From Euryodendron excelsum (lineage: Eukaryota; Streptophyta; Magnoliopsida; Ericales; Pentaphylacaceae): a DNA stretch of 64,000 nucleotides. Below are positions 10,430 to 24,400 of the stretch, in pieces. The stretch's first letter is position 1; each line of letters starts with the position of its first letter. The notes beneath the pieces were generated by a model. That model did no database searches. It was not told the DNA's origin and worked only from the letters and a program-made list of their open reading frames with translations. The DNA lies in assembly GCA_033060915.1 (NCBI GenBank), contig CM065388.1:20622001-20686000 (forward strand). Reading direction: 5' to 3'. The position numbers and the translations under genes were made by a program.

Positions 10430-13400
10430 TGTTGCGTCTTGATTTTTAGCACTCGAGGAATACACATGGAAAAACACGGTACTCTCTCGTTAGAACTCAT
10501 TCTTCTCAAAGGACAAGTGCGACTAGGTTTGAATTGAAAGTTAATTTGATTAAGGGCTTTTGGAAAAAGATTTGGAGTCGCCGCTTAACTTAATTAAGGT
10601 GAGTTAGGTCACCTAAAACTAAGTGCAATTCGAAGATCAAACTTAGGGTTTTTGAGAAAGTTTTGAAAACTTCCTCAAGAGAGGGTTTTTAAGAAAATAA
10701 GTTGTTTGGCAATCTTTGGAAAGATTTAAGCCCTTTTGGAAAATAACTCCGTATTGGTCTTCCGAAAGCAGTGATTTATGGCTCGGGGGTTGGTTACGTA
10801 TAGGGAAGATGTACTAAGCTATCATCCTATCCCGTCTTTGTGGTACCTACATGTCTGTGCACCCTATGTTCACTCATTTAAAATCTTCAATTGTCTGTTG
10901 TCCAAATATATCCACTTTGAAAAGAATTTTAGAAAGATGTTTGATATGATGCATGACATGCAAGTGCAAGAAAAAAACTTGATTTTGAAAATAGATTTAA
11001 AGAGAAGATTTGATGTTTGAAAAAGGAATTGAAATTTTGAAAAAGGTTGTAGAATTAAAAACTTGAAAAAGGTGGTGACCACACCCATGAGGGTTGTCTA
11101 CGCATCCCTTTGTTAGGAATCAGGTCAATCATAGTTTGGACAAGAGTCCAATTAAAAACAAAAGGTTTGATTTAAAAAAGAGTTTGATTTGGAACTTGGA
11201 TTGGAAGATTGAAAATTGAACTTTGATTTGAAATCGAACTATGATTTGAAATTAGACTTGGATTTGAAATAGACCATAGAATTGCCTTTGGACTTGATTC
11301 AAAAAGATTGCATTAAACTTTGAACTCATCTTGACTTAAATTGGAGTTTGAAAACTATCTTGGTTTAGAAAAGAGCTTTTATAAAAGAGTTGGAAGCCTC
11401 TTAACTTTAGGGTTAGGGTTGAACTAGAGTTTAGACATCCTAGGACTTACGTCACCTAAGGTTGAAGCATGTAATCGAATTGACTTGATTTGAACTTGAG
11501 AAGTAGGATTTTAGAAAGTTTGGTTTTAGAAAACCTAGAATTAGGAAAGATAGGATTTAGGAAGGACTTGAGATTAAGAAAGATTTGATTTGATCTAGAA
11601 ACACTTGACTTGGAATAGATTTAGAAAATAATTGAATGTTTAATTTAGAAAATTTGAAAAGTTGGAAAGATGGGATTTAAGAAATCTTGGAATTAGGAAA
11701 GTTTCAAAATAGAAAAGCTCCATTTTACTAAAGTTTCATTTTAGAAAAGTTTTGAATTAGGAAAGTTTCCTTTTTTTAGAAAGAATTGATTTTGGAAAGA
11801 TTTGAACTTGAAAAGTTTGATTTAAGAAAAATTTGAAATTTAAAAAGTTTAGAATTTTGGAAAGTCTTGAATTTTAGAAAGGTTTGAAATTAGGAAAGGT
11901 TGGAAAGTTCAAGTTTTGAGAAATACTTGAAGGTAGGAAAGAATAGAATTTGGAAAGATTTGAAAGTTTGGAATTAAGAAAGTTAGGATTTGGAAAGGTT
12001 TGAAATTAGAAAAGATTTGATTTCTATTTCTTGTTGAAAATTTTATTTTATTTCCAAAAATAGATGATTTGATTTTGTTTCCAAAAGTGGAGGATTTGAT
12101 TTGATTTCCTAATTTGGAGATTGGATTTGGTTTCCTAAGTTGGAAGATTAGATTTGACATGCAATTGGAAAGTTTGAGTTTTGAAAACCTTGAATTTGGA
12201 AATCTATGATTTGATGTGAAAAAGATATTTTGGAAACCTATGATTTTGATGTAGAGAATAGTTTTAGAAACCTAGGTTTGGAGGCAAAATAGGAAGTCAT
12301 GATTTTAAGAAAAGAATTAGGGCTTCCTAATCATGGATTCTAAGACTTGGTTTGAACTTAAAGACAAGCAGCTTTTGGAAAGTAGAATCTTTGAAAAGAG
12401 AGTTTTTAGGAAGGAGATTTGAAAAGCAATTTTGGAAAAGGATTTAAATGTGGACTTTTACATGCCCTTTAAATATCTCACTTTCCTAAAGTGATTCTAA
12501 CCATAAGAAGTTTATAACCATTCTAGAATTGTGATTTTGAAAATAAAATAGGGTTTGAAAATATAGACTATATTGGTCACATTAACTATACCACTTTCCT
12601 AAAACAACCATAACTATGAAATGACTAAAATCATCTTAAGATTATGATTTAGACAAAACAATTTAGGGTTTATACCCAAAATTTATGTAAAACTTTTCTA
12701 AAATAACCCTAACCATGGAATGGCTAGAATCATCATAGGAGTGTGATTTTGAAAACAAGTTTGAAAGAAAGAAGAGATTTTTAATATAAGTTTTGAAAGA
12801 GGACTTTGATGCAAGTTTTGAAAACCACTTTGAAAACAAGTTTTGAATGGATGTAATGAATATGACAGGAGCAATGCAAGTAGGGTCGTGAACATACAAG
12901 GCTAGGTTTTACCATATAATCAAGAAGGTTGAATCCACACGGTCTTAGGTTAAATTAGAAGAAAGCCCCCGACATGGTGACTTTCAACAATCCTTCCTAC
13001 ATATGAATCGGAGAGTCCCTTATTTCAAGCATGCAAGAAAGAGAGGGTAGAATATGGAAATTAAAATAGAAGAGAATCCAAGTGAGTTAGGAGACAGAGA
13101 AGAGAGAAGGGGGAGGGGGGGGGGGGGGGGGGGGGAGTAGTATATAAACATAAAGAGAAAACCAATCTCAAGTTCTTCTTGTTTTGTTTGCTTTATTTGC
13201 TTTGCTTTTCTTGGACTTTGCAAGTTTCGAACTTGCAGCACTTGAGTTTTCAATGGCTTGCTTTGAGGCTTGTGTATGAGTGTATGGAGTGTGTATAAGC
13301 TAGGGTTAGAGTGTATGGAGGCTAGGGCTTGAAGAGGCTTGAGGGAGCTAGGGTTTAGAGAGGATTCGAGCTATGTTTTTAGAGAGGCAGTGTTTCTGGA

Positions 13401-14236
13401 CTGAGATTACAGATCTTTTTTATGCAGGGAGAGGGTCTGTATTTATAGGCAACTTAAACCGACCTAGCGCTTGTTGCAGTGGCACTAGGCTAAACTTTAC
13501 ATTGGCACCACTACTAGTGGTGACAGGCAAATTTTTGGCTTAGCGCCACTACTAGTGTCACCAGCCACTTAGGAAAGTATTTAGGGTAGCAAGAAACATA
13601 TCTTCAAACCTTAGTATGCAAGGCAAAAGATTTGGGTGCCTATCCTAGTGACTACCATGCAATTTTTAGCTTAGCTCCATTAGGAGCGACTACAGAAGGT
13701 CTGAGAATGTTCCGAGAGGCTGCGAATGCTCTGAAAAGCCGAAAATGGGTAGAAACCCTTGAAATAGTGTCCCGGGAGTAACGGACTTGAAAAATAATGT
13801 TAGGATTGTTGAAATGGTTGACCAAGCCACTAGGGGTAAAACAGTCAACTGGACCAGAAAACCACCGGAATGGACTTGGAATGTCCCATGAGAAGCCTTA
13901 AAGGCTGGAAACACTATCCAGAGTGTTCTAGGGGATTTTTGGTTTGATACCCAGAGCCAAAGTGGTTGGAAAAGGCGACCGGCCCATTAGGGGCAAAACA
14001 GTCATTTTGCACCACGCTGGTCGGAATAGACTCAGAATAATCTGAAAAGGTGTTGGAATCTCAGGAATACTATAAGAAGCATCCTCGGGAGGTTACCGGT
14101 TTGATACCCAGAGCTGGTATGGTTCCTAGAGGCAATCAGATGCCTAGGGACAAAATGGTCATTTTGACCAAATGGTATCGAAATTTATCCGGAATCGATT
14201 AGAAGGCATTTAAACATGCCAGATTATCTTTGAAAT
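10430..14236 (-). mobile_element. Solo LTR A, left part (large LTR family)
   Basis: The left end (TGTTGCGTC) matches the family start seen in C and D (TGTCGCG). The left TSD is CAGAT at 10425-10429; the right TSD, beyond 30724, is TAGAT (4 of 5). The sequence is cut at 14236 by element H and resumes at 29835. Removing H leaves about 4.7 kb. It contains the ~2 kb degenerate array at about 11130-12480 with thinning edges, a G run at 13109-13135, a TATA box on the minus strand at 13439-13448 and degenerate hairpins just beyond. No gene is supported. Confidence 0.9.
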
Positions 14237-14543
14237 TGAAAAAATCAAGTGTTCTTGGTAATATGGATTTATAACCTAAAATGGACCTAGAGGGGGGTGA
14301 ATAGGTCTCTACTCAAATTTTAAGCAAGTGTTAGCAATGATTAATCTAAAGCAAATCATAAATATAAATCAAAACACACAACCATCAACACACACAATTT
14401 TTAGCGTGGAAACCTTTGTGGGAGAAAACCACGAGATCTAATCCAGCTCCAACCAAGCACTATATAAGGAACAAAGCACAAGAATGCCTTACAACCCTTT
14501 CACACTGTTGAATCCACAACTAGGATTGAACCTGGTAGCTTGC
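14237..14543 (-). repeat. 3' LTR of H, first segment
   Basis: It matches 28332-28638 closely. It is interrupted at 14544 by solo LTR B and continues at 19130. Confidence 0.9.
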
Positions 14544-17500
14544 TGTAAGCACCCCATTTTTGATCGCTCGGCAATCTACACTTCCGTCCAGACTTGTGTT
14601 CAAGTCATTATGGGCGTATTCCACTCAAAACCGATTTTCTAAGTCCAAATCCTGTTTGTCCATTGCTTTGCAGGCCCACCAGGCCCAAATAAAGGCAAAA
14701 TGACCAAAATGCCCTTAGGGGCATTGTCTTTTCCAATCCCTCTTTCGAGACAGTTTATTCCTCGAGATGGTTCCAATTCAGGCACGTCTTTTCAAAAACG
14801 GTAAGTCCCCTTTCCAATCCCTCTCTCGAGACAGTTTATTCCTCGAGACGGTTCCAATCCAGGCATGTCTTTTTGAAGACGGTAAGTGCCTTTTCAAATC
14901 CTTCTCTCGAGAAAGTTTATTCCTCGAGACGGTTCCAATTCAGACACGTCTTTTCGAAGACAGTAAGTCCCCTTTCTAATCCCTCTCTTGAGACAGTTTA
15001 TTCCGCGAGACGGTTCCAATCCAGGCACATCTTTTTGAAGACGGTAAGTCCCCTTTCAAATCCCTCTCTCGAGACAGTTTATTCCTCGAGACGGTTCCAA
15101 TCAGGGTCCCTTTGGTAACCTCCCGAGAATGCTTCTTATAGTATTCTCAACCTCACTTTATCTTTTCGGATCATTCCGAGTCAGTTCTGGCAAACCCGGT
15201 ACAAAATGACCGTTTTGCCCCTGGTGGGCCGGTCTCCTTTTTCGACCACACCGGCTCTAGGTATCAAACTGGTAATCCTCTAAGATTACTTCTTATAGTA
15301 TTCTCAACCTTCTTCTATCCTTCCGGATCATTCCGAGTCAGTTCCGGCAAACCCGGTGCGAAATGACCGTTTTGCCCCTGGTGGGCCAGTCACCTCTTCT
15401 GACAACACCGGCTCTGGGAATCAAACCGGTAACCTTTGGAAAAATTCTGAATAATGTTTCCAAATCTCGAGTCTTCTTCCGGGACAGTCCGAGTTTGTCC
15501 CGGCAGCTTCCCGATCCGATTGACCGTTTGCCCCTAAAGGCCCGGTCAAATACCTCTGGGACATTATTCTAAGTGTTCCTGCTCTTTTCCGGACTTCCGA
15601 GTCATTCCCGGCCTCTTTAAATCATTCCCGGACTTTCCGGAGTCACTCCTAGTGAAGCGAGGCTAAAAATTACATGGTAGTCACTAGTACAGGCACCCAA
15701 ATCTAATCAAAGATACGTTGCCTGCCAACCTTAAACATTTCCTAAATGGCTAGCATCACTAGTAGTGGCGCCAAGCCAAAAAATGGCCTGGCGCCACTCC
15801 TAGTGGTGCCAGTGTAAAGTTTGGCCTAGTGCCACTGCAACAGGCGCTAGTGTTATCCAACCTCTATAAATACAGAGTCTTTTCCAACGTGAAAAGGATG
15901 TGTAAACTCAGTCTAAAAATCATATAATTCAATATACAGAGCTCGTGCACTTCCTAAACCCTAGCTTCCCTAGGTTTTCCAAACCCTAGCCACCATACAC
16001 TAAACCCTAGCCACCTATACACTCATACACACCCCCATACACTCATACACTAACTTTCAACCCTCCTTCGAAGACTTGAAGAGTTGCAATCTGAAGTTTG
16101 AAGATTGAAGGCAGCTCTTGAAGATTGAAGACGAAGATCAAGACGAAGACCGAAGAAAGCAAGGCGCGCAAAATAAACAAGATACAAGGTAGGTTCTCCA
16201 TTTACATTTTCGCACTTCCCCCTCTCTCTTCTCTCTCCTAACCCACTTGGGTTTTCTCTATTTCAATCCCCCATCTCTTCCCCCCCTCCCCTTTCTTTGT
16301 ATGCTTGAAACAAGGGGATTCCCGGTCCATGTGTAGGATTAGGCTATTGGAGAGTCACCATGTCGGGGGCTTTCTTTTAGTCTAACCAGAGACCACGTGG
16401 GTCCGGCCCCCTTGATTATGTGGTGAAGCCTTAACCATGTATGTTCACGACCCCAAAATTGCATTGTACATATCATGGTCTTGCATCTTCCAAAAATCGT
16501 TTTCAAAGTTGTTTTCAAAATCGTTTTTAAACTTGTTTTCAAAGTTGCATCAAAATCTCTTTTTTCAAAACATGCTTTCAAAATCACAATCCTAGGGTGA
16601 TTCTAGCCTTTCCATGGCTAGGATTGCTTTAGGAAAGTGTTACATTTAAAGAGACCGGTATGGTCTATATTTTTAACCCCTTGTTTTCAAAACCACTTTC
16701 TTAAAATGGTTCTAGCCTTTTTATGGCTAAAATCGCTTTAGGAAAGTGAGACGTTTTTACACTTTCTAAAAACTCTCTTTTCAAAAATCTCTTCCTAAAA
16801 ATCTCTTTTTCAACATACTTCCTAAAACTCTCTTTCCAAAGTTGTTTTGAAAAACTCCTTCCAAAACTTCTCTTTTCAAACTCCTTTCCAAAACACTCTC
16901 CTCAAAATTCACTTTCCTAAAAACTCTCTTCAACAATCTTCCAAAAATCCTTCTAAAAAACTCTCTTTCCAAAATCTTCCCTCAAGAAACTCCTCTCCAG
17001 GATTTCCTTCCAAAAACGTGTTTCCAAAAATACACTTTCCAAAAGTCCTTTTTCTTGGTGCCCAAGTCAAGCCCTAGAACTCACAATTAGAAAACCCTAA
17101 TTTTTTTTCCAAAAACATGGTTTTCAAACTTGTCTTAAAATCTAAGTTTCCAAAACCTTTTGTTTTCTAAATCAAAACTATACATATTTCCAAAACCTAT
17201 TTTCTACGTCAAAACTATAGTTTTCCAAATCTAGGGTTTCTAGAAACTTCCCTTTTCCAAATCCTTACCTAAAACCAATCTTCCCGTTTAGGAAACTAGA
17301 TCCAACCCTCCGTTTTTGGAAACAAAATCAAACTTTCTCTTTTAGAAACAAAATCCAATCCCTTCCTAATCTAAATATTTCCTAATTCAACTCCTTCCTA
17401 ATCTTCCATTTTCCTAAGTCTTAAGTTTCCAAAACTTGAACATAACAATCTTTCCTAAATTTTAAAACTCAAAATCTAAATCTTTCCTAATTCAAATCTT

Positions 17501-19129
17501 TCCTAATGTCCTACCTTCCTAAACCATAAGTTTCCTAAAACTTTCAACTTCTACATCTTTCCTAATTCAACCCCTTTTCCAAATCTTAATTTTCCAAATT
17601 CAAGTTTTCAAATCTTTCCTAAACTCAACCTTTCCTAATCTCAAGATTTTTTAAAATTCAAACTCTAAATCTTTCTAAATTCCAAACTTTCTAAATTTCA
17701 AATCCTTCCAAATTTCAAAACTTTCTAAACTCAAAATTTTTCTATTTTCAAAACTTCCTTGTTTTCTAAACATTCCCAATTTTCAAAACTTCCCTATTTT
17801 AAAATATTCCAAGTCCAAAACTTTCCTAAGTCAAAACTTTCTAAATCAAAACTTTCTTAATTCGAAAACTTTCCCAATTCGAAATCTTTCCTAAAATGGC
17901 GCTTTCCTAATTCGAACACTTTCCTAAATTGAAACTTTCCTAAAATGAAACTTTTCAAAAATTAAACTTTTCTAATTCAAAACTTTCCTAAATCGGACCT
18001 TTCGTAATTCGAATCTCTCCTAAATCCAATCCTTTGCTAAATCTTCCAAGTCTAACATTCGAGTCAAATCTTTCTAAACCTCTAGTCTTTCCTAATTCTC
18101 TCTTTCCTAAGTTTCCTAAAACCAAGTTTTCCAAAGTCAAGTCTTTTCAAATCTTTCAATCAAAGTTTAATCTCTCAATTTTCCAATTCAATTTCCAATA
18201 TTCTAAATTCAAATCAAATCCAAATTCCAATTCAACTCCTTTTTTCAAATCAAACATTCTATTTTCAATCGGACTCTTGTCCAAACTACGACTGACCTGA
18301 TTCCTCCAAAAGGATACGTAGGCAAACCCTCATGGGTGCGGTCACGACTTCTTTCAAATTTCAAATTCCTCCATATTTTTCAAATCTCAAATTCCACAAT
18401 CTTTTCAAAACTCCAATCTACTTTCAAACTTCCAATTTCAAATTTCTATTTTCAAATCCCTTTTCTCAAATCTCTTTTTAATTTCAATTTCAAATCTATC
18501 CTTTCAATTCTCTTCTAAAATCAAATCAAATTCTTCTTTTCAAATCTCTTTTCAAATCTATTTCTAAATCAAATCTTTCTTTTGCACTTTCATATCATGC
18601 ATCATATCTTTTTAAAAATTGTTTTTTAAAGTGGATAGGATTGAACATTAGTTAGTCGAAGACTTTCATAGGTGAATCTAGGGTAGATTGACATGTAGGT
18701 ACCAAAAGGGCGGAGTAGGGTGATGGCTTAGTGCATTTTCCCTACACGTAACCAACCTCCGAACCTAGGATCATTGATTTCAAAGACCAAAAAGAGTTAT
18801 TTTCAAAAAAGGGCTAAATATTTTCCAAAGGTTGCCAAACAACCTGTTTTCCTAAAAACCCTCTCTTAAGGAGATATTTTCAAAATCGTTTTCCAAAAAC
18901 CCTAAGTGTAATTTTCGGATTATGCTTAGTTTCTAGGTGACCTAACTCACCTTAATCAAGTTAGGTGGCGACTCCAAATCTTTTTCCCAAAACCCTTTAT
19001 TCAAATCAGATTTTCAATTCAAACCTAGTCGCACTCATTCTTCTAGGAGGGTGAGTTCTAACGAGAAAGTACAGCATTTTTCCCGCTTGTGTGAGTATTT
19101 CCTCGAGTGCGAAAAATCTGAGCGCGACA
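14544..19129 (+). mobile_element. Solo LTR B (large LTR family, 4586 bp)
   Basis: It starts TGTAAGCACCCC and ends CGCGACA, the reverse complement arrangement of C and D. The flanks are CTTGC (14539-14543) and CTAGT (19130-19134). The uninterrupted H LTR at 28640 reads CTTGT here, so both are one-step decays of a 5-bp TSD. Transcription-sense landmarks are five ~80-bp repeat units at about 14740-15115, ~165-bp modules to about 15450, weakened hairpins at about 15765-15850, CTATAAATAC at 15864-15873, a possible splice donor AAG/GTAGGT at 16189, and a pyrimidine-rich array at about 16480-18560. No gene is supported. Confidence 0.92.
15864..15873 (+). promoter_or_regulatory. TATA box in solo LTR B
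   Basis: CTATAAATAC is conserved in A (13439-13448), C (24794-24803) and D (42744-42753), in a shorter form in E (52511-52520) and in an altered form in F (62215-62224). The orientation fixes the likely sense of the LTR family. Confidence 0.65.
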
Positions 19130-19397
19130 CTAGTACACCATCTGAATCCACGAACTCCTTCTAGCACTTGATTCTCCAACGAGTCCACGAAGAAGCTCTT
19201 TGATTTAGCAACTTGAATCATCACAAGCTACTCTCTTCTCTTTGATGGTATGAAGGAAATATGATGGAGACTCCTCTTAGAACATGTAGGCTCTTAACAT
19301 ATGAAGTAGAGAACTTTAAGTGGGAGAGCGCACACACAAAACACTTGAATCTATTCTCTCTCAATACTTGCATGCAACACACTTGAATCTCTTCTCT

Positions 19398-19435
<38 letters not shown>

Positions 19436-20233
19436 ATGGCAACTACTACAAGCCTTTGTTGGCTAAAGAAGAAACCCCTAGATCCTCTATCCCTTTGATC
19501 CCCATGTGCACAAAAGTATGGGCAAGTTTAATCCTCATGTGCACAAGTGCATGGGCAAGTTGATTCCCATGTGCACAAGTGTATAGGTAAGATATATATA
19601 TATATATGATTCATGCTTTTAAATAATATTTCTTATTGAGTTCATACTAGATAAGATTCCTTCCACATGTTCTCATATGTTCCTTGATGGGCTAAAACAA
19701 TTTTTTAGCTTTTTAGTGCCAGGCTGGAAAGTAAATTCGGAGCCAAAAAATTGTCCAAGTGCACCACGGCATAGTTTGGTGTGCTTGATGGTGCATGTCA
19801 CTGCCTGCTGAATATTTTTGCTGAGGTGAGTGCGCCACGGTGCAGTTGAGGTGAGTGCACCATGGTGGAATCCATGGTGCAGTCTTTAGTATTATGACCA
19901 TAACGTTTTACTCAGATGTCGGATTGATGAGATTCAAGGCTCTTTGAAAAGAAGACTCGAAGATCTACACCTTTTCATCTAATGAGCCTCTTTGAATTAG
20001 AACCACATCATAGCTAAAAACTAGCTAGAAAAGAACTAATCTGCTAGAGGCAGATTCCCATCCTCTCAAAATTCATTCAGCTGTTGTTGATTCTTCCCTT
20101 AAGGCTTTATGGAGGCAAAATCCTAATATCTAAGGTCATTACAATGTGATCAATACATTCAAGACTCATACAACACAAAAAGAGATTTTAGTCCTCAATT
20201 TACATAGCACAAAATGAGACAATTTTCTTAACA
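19130..20233 (-). repeat. 3' LTR of H, second segment
   Basis: It continues the H LTR after solo LTR B and ends in CA at 20233. It includes (CT)n and (TA)n microsatellites near 19390-19435 and a short minisatellite built on GTGCACAAGTGTATGGGCAAG at about 19500-19590, with fewer units than the other LTR. Confidence 0.9.
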
Positions 20234-21458
20234 ATCTCCCCCTTTGGCCATTTTTTGACAAAACCCAAAGATTACATTGAAAACACTCACAACTTCAAAA
20301 CATATAAAAACAAGGACCAAGCTCCACTCTTTATAGCCTAAGCAACTCATCTGGTGATAAAACCTTAGCACAAGATCAAGTGTAACTGGAGAGGTAAAAT
20401 GGAAAGCAAGCAATATTACTCCCCCTCAACCAATACTACAATGATATACTCCTCTTCAACACATGTATAAACACCAAGCAAAATTAAGATGAACCATTAA
20501 TCATTCAAAAACAATTAAGACATTAAACATAATACTTTTCCCCCTTTTTGACACAAAAAACAACCACAAGATTAAAATGAAGATGCACAAAAAACATATA
20601 AATGACTTGACAATCACAAATTTTAAGAAACCTATAAAAGAGATTCATATGGCAAGAGCTTAAACACACATATCAAGTACTCAAGTTCATAAAGACATGT
20701 CCAAGATAAAGATCACATCTAGTTTCGACAAGATGATGATGGTTATAACCAAATGACAAAGTGAGTGTGTGAGCATCAAGAATAGCAAGATCAAGCCTTA
20801 AGAACAAAATCATATTTTTTAGTACTTAAATCAAGAACTTACGAGAGATATTATTTAGCGTGAAAATCAATCCGATTAAAAACCAATCAATGCTTAATAT
20901 TAAAAAATGCAAAGGCTCCCCCTCAAATACATAACACCTCTCAACAGCTCACTCTTTTGAGGTCGAAGGTGGCTTTCACTCTAGTGAGCAAGGTAACTTT
21001 CTCTATGACGCTTCAAACCAAGTTGCACATTTTGGCAAACATTTACAGTAGCTTTCACTCTACACTCATAGGTAGCCTTTTCCTTGGTCATGATTGCATA
21101 AAATTTCTTTTGAATTTGCAGTAATTTGTTTTGTTTTGTTTTTTATTTTTTTTTTTTTTTGAACAAGCAGCTCACTCTAGATATTCTTTTGCATTGTGAA
21201 AGCATAAGAGGGAGGCAAGACATTTAAGAATATAAACTCTAGTGAGGATATGCAATCATAGGTCTTTTCAAGCACAATACTCATGGAATTCAAATGAAAC
21301 AAATATACAACAAAACATTTTTAGACTCAACATGTTTCTTCTCAATGAAAGTGCATCAAAGTATCAATTCAGTTATGAAAATTATCACTCGAACATATAA
21401 GACACTCAATTCATATTTGGCACGAGTAAAGAACTCTTCTCTAAAAATATGTAGTTTG
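20234..21458 (-). other. 3' interior of H with repeated polypurine tracts
   Basis: There is no supported gene. GGGGGAG-type tracts on the minus strand occur at about 20236-20245, 20418-20427, 20538-20550 and 20916-20924, the same arrangement as in Copia-1. A T-rich stretch lies at 21120-21162. The TSD copy of solo LTR C is at 21459-21463. Confidence 0.7.
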
Positions 21459-21463
21459 ATTCT

Positions 21464-24400
21464 TGTCGCGCTCAGATTTTTTGCACTCGATAAATACACA
21501 CACAAGCGGAAAAAATGCTGTACTCTCTCGTTAGAACTCACCCTCCTAGAAGAGTGAGTACGACTAGATTTGAATTGAAAATTGATTTGAATAAAGGGCT
21601 ATTAGAAAATATTTGAAGTCACCACCTAACTTGATTAAGGTGAGTTAGGTCACCTAAAAACTAAGCATAATCCGAAGACCACACTTAGGGTTTTGGAAAA
21701 AAATTTTGAAAATATTTCCTCAAGAGGGGGTTTTTAAGAAAACAGGTTGTTTGGTAACCTTTGGAAAACATTTAAGCCCTTTTTGAAAAATAACTCCATT
21801 TTGGTCTTTGAAATCAGTGATCCTAGGTTCGGAGGTTAATTGCGTATAGGGAAAACGTACTAAGCCATCACCCTACCCCGCCCTTTCGCTACCTACATGT
21901 CAATCTACCCTAGATTCACCTATGAGGGTCTTCAGCTAACTACTGTTCAATCTTATCCACTTTGAAAAAGAATGTTTGAAAAAGACATGATGCATGATAT
22001 GCAAGTGCAAGAAAAGAAAGTTGAAAAATAGATTTGGAAAGAGATTTAAAAAGAAGAATTTGATTTAATTTTAGAAAAGATTTGAAAAGATAGAATTGAA
22101 ATTGGAAAGTTTTAAAAATTGAAAATAGAAATTTAAAAATAGAAATTTGGAATTGGAAGTTTTAAAATAGATTGGAGATTTGAAAAGATTGTGGAATTTG
22201 AGGTTTGAAAAAGAGTTGTGAAAATATAAACTTGAAAAATGTTGTGACCGCACCCATGAGGGTTGCCTACGTATCCTTTTGGAGGAATCAGGTTAGTCGT
22301 AGTTCGGACAAGAGTCCGATTGAGAATAGAAGAGTTGATTGGAAGAAAGAGATTTAATTGGAAATTGGATTGGAAGATTTGAAAAGACTTGACTTTGAAA
22401 AACTTGGTTTTAGGAAACCTAGACTTAGAAACTTAGAAAAGGAGGATTGGATTTGACTTGGAAAGATTTTGGAAAAGAATTAACTTGAATATTGAACTTG
22501 GAAGATTAGGAAACTTGGATTTAAGAAAGATTCGAATTAGGAAAGTTTCACTCTAGGAAAGTTTTGGAATTAGGAAAGTTTCAACTTAGGAAAATTTTGA
22601 AATAGGGAAAGTTTTGAATTAGGAAAGTTTTGAAATAGGAAAGTTTTGAAAGTAAGAAAGTTTTGAGTTTAGAAAATTTTAGATTTGGAGAAGATTTGAA
22701 GTTTTAGGAAAGTTTAGAATTTAGAAAGATTTGGATTTAGAAAAATTTAACTTAGGAAAGTTTTGAATTTAGAAAGTTTTGAATTTGAAAAGATTTGAAA
22801 TGTAGAAAGTTTAAGATTTTAAAAAGTTTTAGAGTCTTATAAGATCTTGAGACTGGGAAAGGTTTGAGTTAGGAAAGATTGGAAAACCTAGATTTGGAAA
22901 GTTAAGATTTGGAAAGGGATAGAGTTAGGAAAAAGGTTGAATTAGGAAAGATGTGGAGCTTAATGCTTAAGGAAAAATTTGAAAGTTTTAGGAAACTTAA
23001 AATTTAGGAAGGTAGGAAATTAGGAGAGAGTTGAATTAGGAAAGATTTAGATTTTGAGTTTTAAAATTCAGGAAAAATTTTTATGTTCAAGTTTTGAAAA
23101 CTTAAGATTTAGGAAAGTGGAAGATTAGGAAGGAGTTGAATTAGAAAAGATTTGGACTTGGAAGGATTGAGATTCCTATTTCCTAAAACAAGGGATTAGA
23201 TTTTGTTTCTAAAAGAGAATGTTTGATTCTGTTTTCAAAAACGGAGGATTGGATCTAGTTTCCTAAACGGAAAAATTGGATTTGGTTTCCTAAAGGAAAA
23301 ATTGGATTTGGTTTCTTAAAGGGAAGATTGGATTTGACAAGGATTTGGAAATGGAAGTTTTAGAAACCCTAGATTTGGAAGGCTATAGTTTTGACGTAAA
23401 CAAGAGGTTTTGGAAATATGTATAGTTTTGATGTAAAAAGGGAGATTTTGGAAACCTAGGTTTTAATGTAAGTTTGAAAATCATGTTTTAGAAAAGAAAA
23501 CTAGGGTTTCCTAATCGTGAGTTCTAGGGCTTGACTTGGGCTTTAAGAAAAGAGTTTTTGGAAAGTGTGTTTTTTGAAAAGGAGATTTATAGAAGGGAAT
23601 CCTAGAGAGGAGTTTTTTTAGAAAGCGTATTTTGAAAAGAATGTTAGGAAGGAAGTTTTTGGAAAGTAAAACTTTGAGAGAGTTTTTGGAAAGAGTTTTC
23701 CTGGGAAGGAGACCTAGGGAGCATTTTTTAAAAAGTGAACTTTGAAGAGAGCGTTTTGGAAAGGGGTTTAAAAAGAGAAGTTTTGAAAAATAAATTTTTG
23801 GAGGAATTTTTTAGAAAGCAATTTTTGGAAAGAAGAGTTTTTTGGAAATGTGTTGAAAAAGAGGGTTTTAGAAAAAGAGACTTTTGAAAAGAGAATTTTT
23901 TAGAAAGTATAAAAACATCTCACTTTCCTAAAGCGGTTCTAACCATAAAAAGGTTAGAACCACTTTAAGATAGTGGTTTTGAAAACAACAAGATTTTGAA
24001 AATATGGACCATAAAAGTCACTTTAAATGTAACACTTTCCTAAAGCAATCCTAACCATGGAAAGGCTAGAATCACCCTAGGATTGTGATTTTGAAAACAA
24101 GTTTTGAAAAAGAGGATTTCGATACAATTTTGAAAATAAGTTTGAAAATGATTTTGAAAACAACTTTGAAAATGACTTTTGGAAGAATGCAAGAATCATG
24201 ATATGCACAATGTAAATTTTGGGTCGTGAACATACAAGGCTAAGGCTTTACCACATAATCAAGAGGGCCAAACCCACGTGATCTCTAGTTAGACTAAAAG
24301 AAAGCCCCCGACACGGTGACTATCTAATAGTCCAATCCTACACATGGACCGAGAATCCCCTTGTTTCAAGCATGCAAAGAGAGGGGGGAGGGGGGGAAGA

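Noticed and set aside
14767..15118. ORFs of 70 and 81 codons with LFLETVPIQ-type repeats in solo LTR B
   Set aside because: Same repeat artefact as in D. The two frames overlap on one strand.
16781..17077. Asn/Phe/Lys-rich or Arg-rich small ORFs in the low-complexity array
   Set aside because: Composition follows the skewed repeat. No motif, and not kept between LTR copies.
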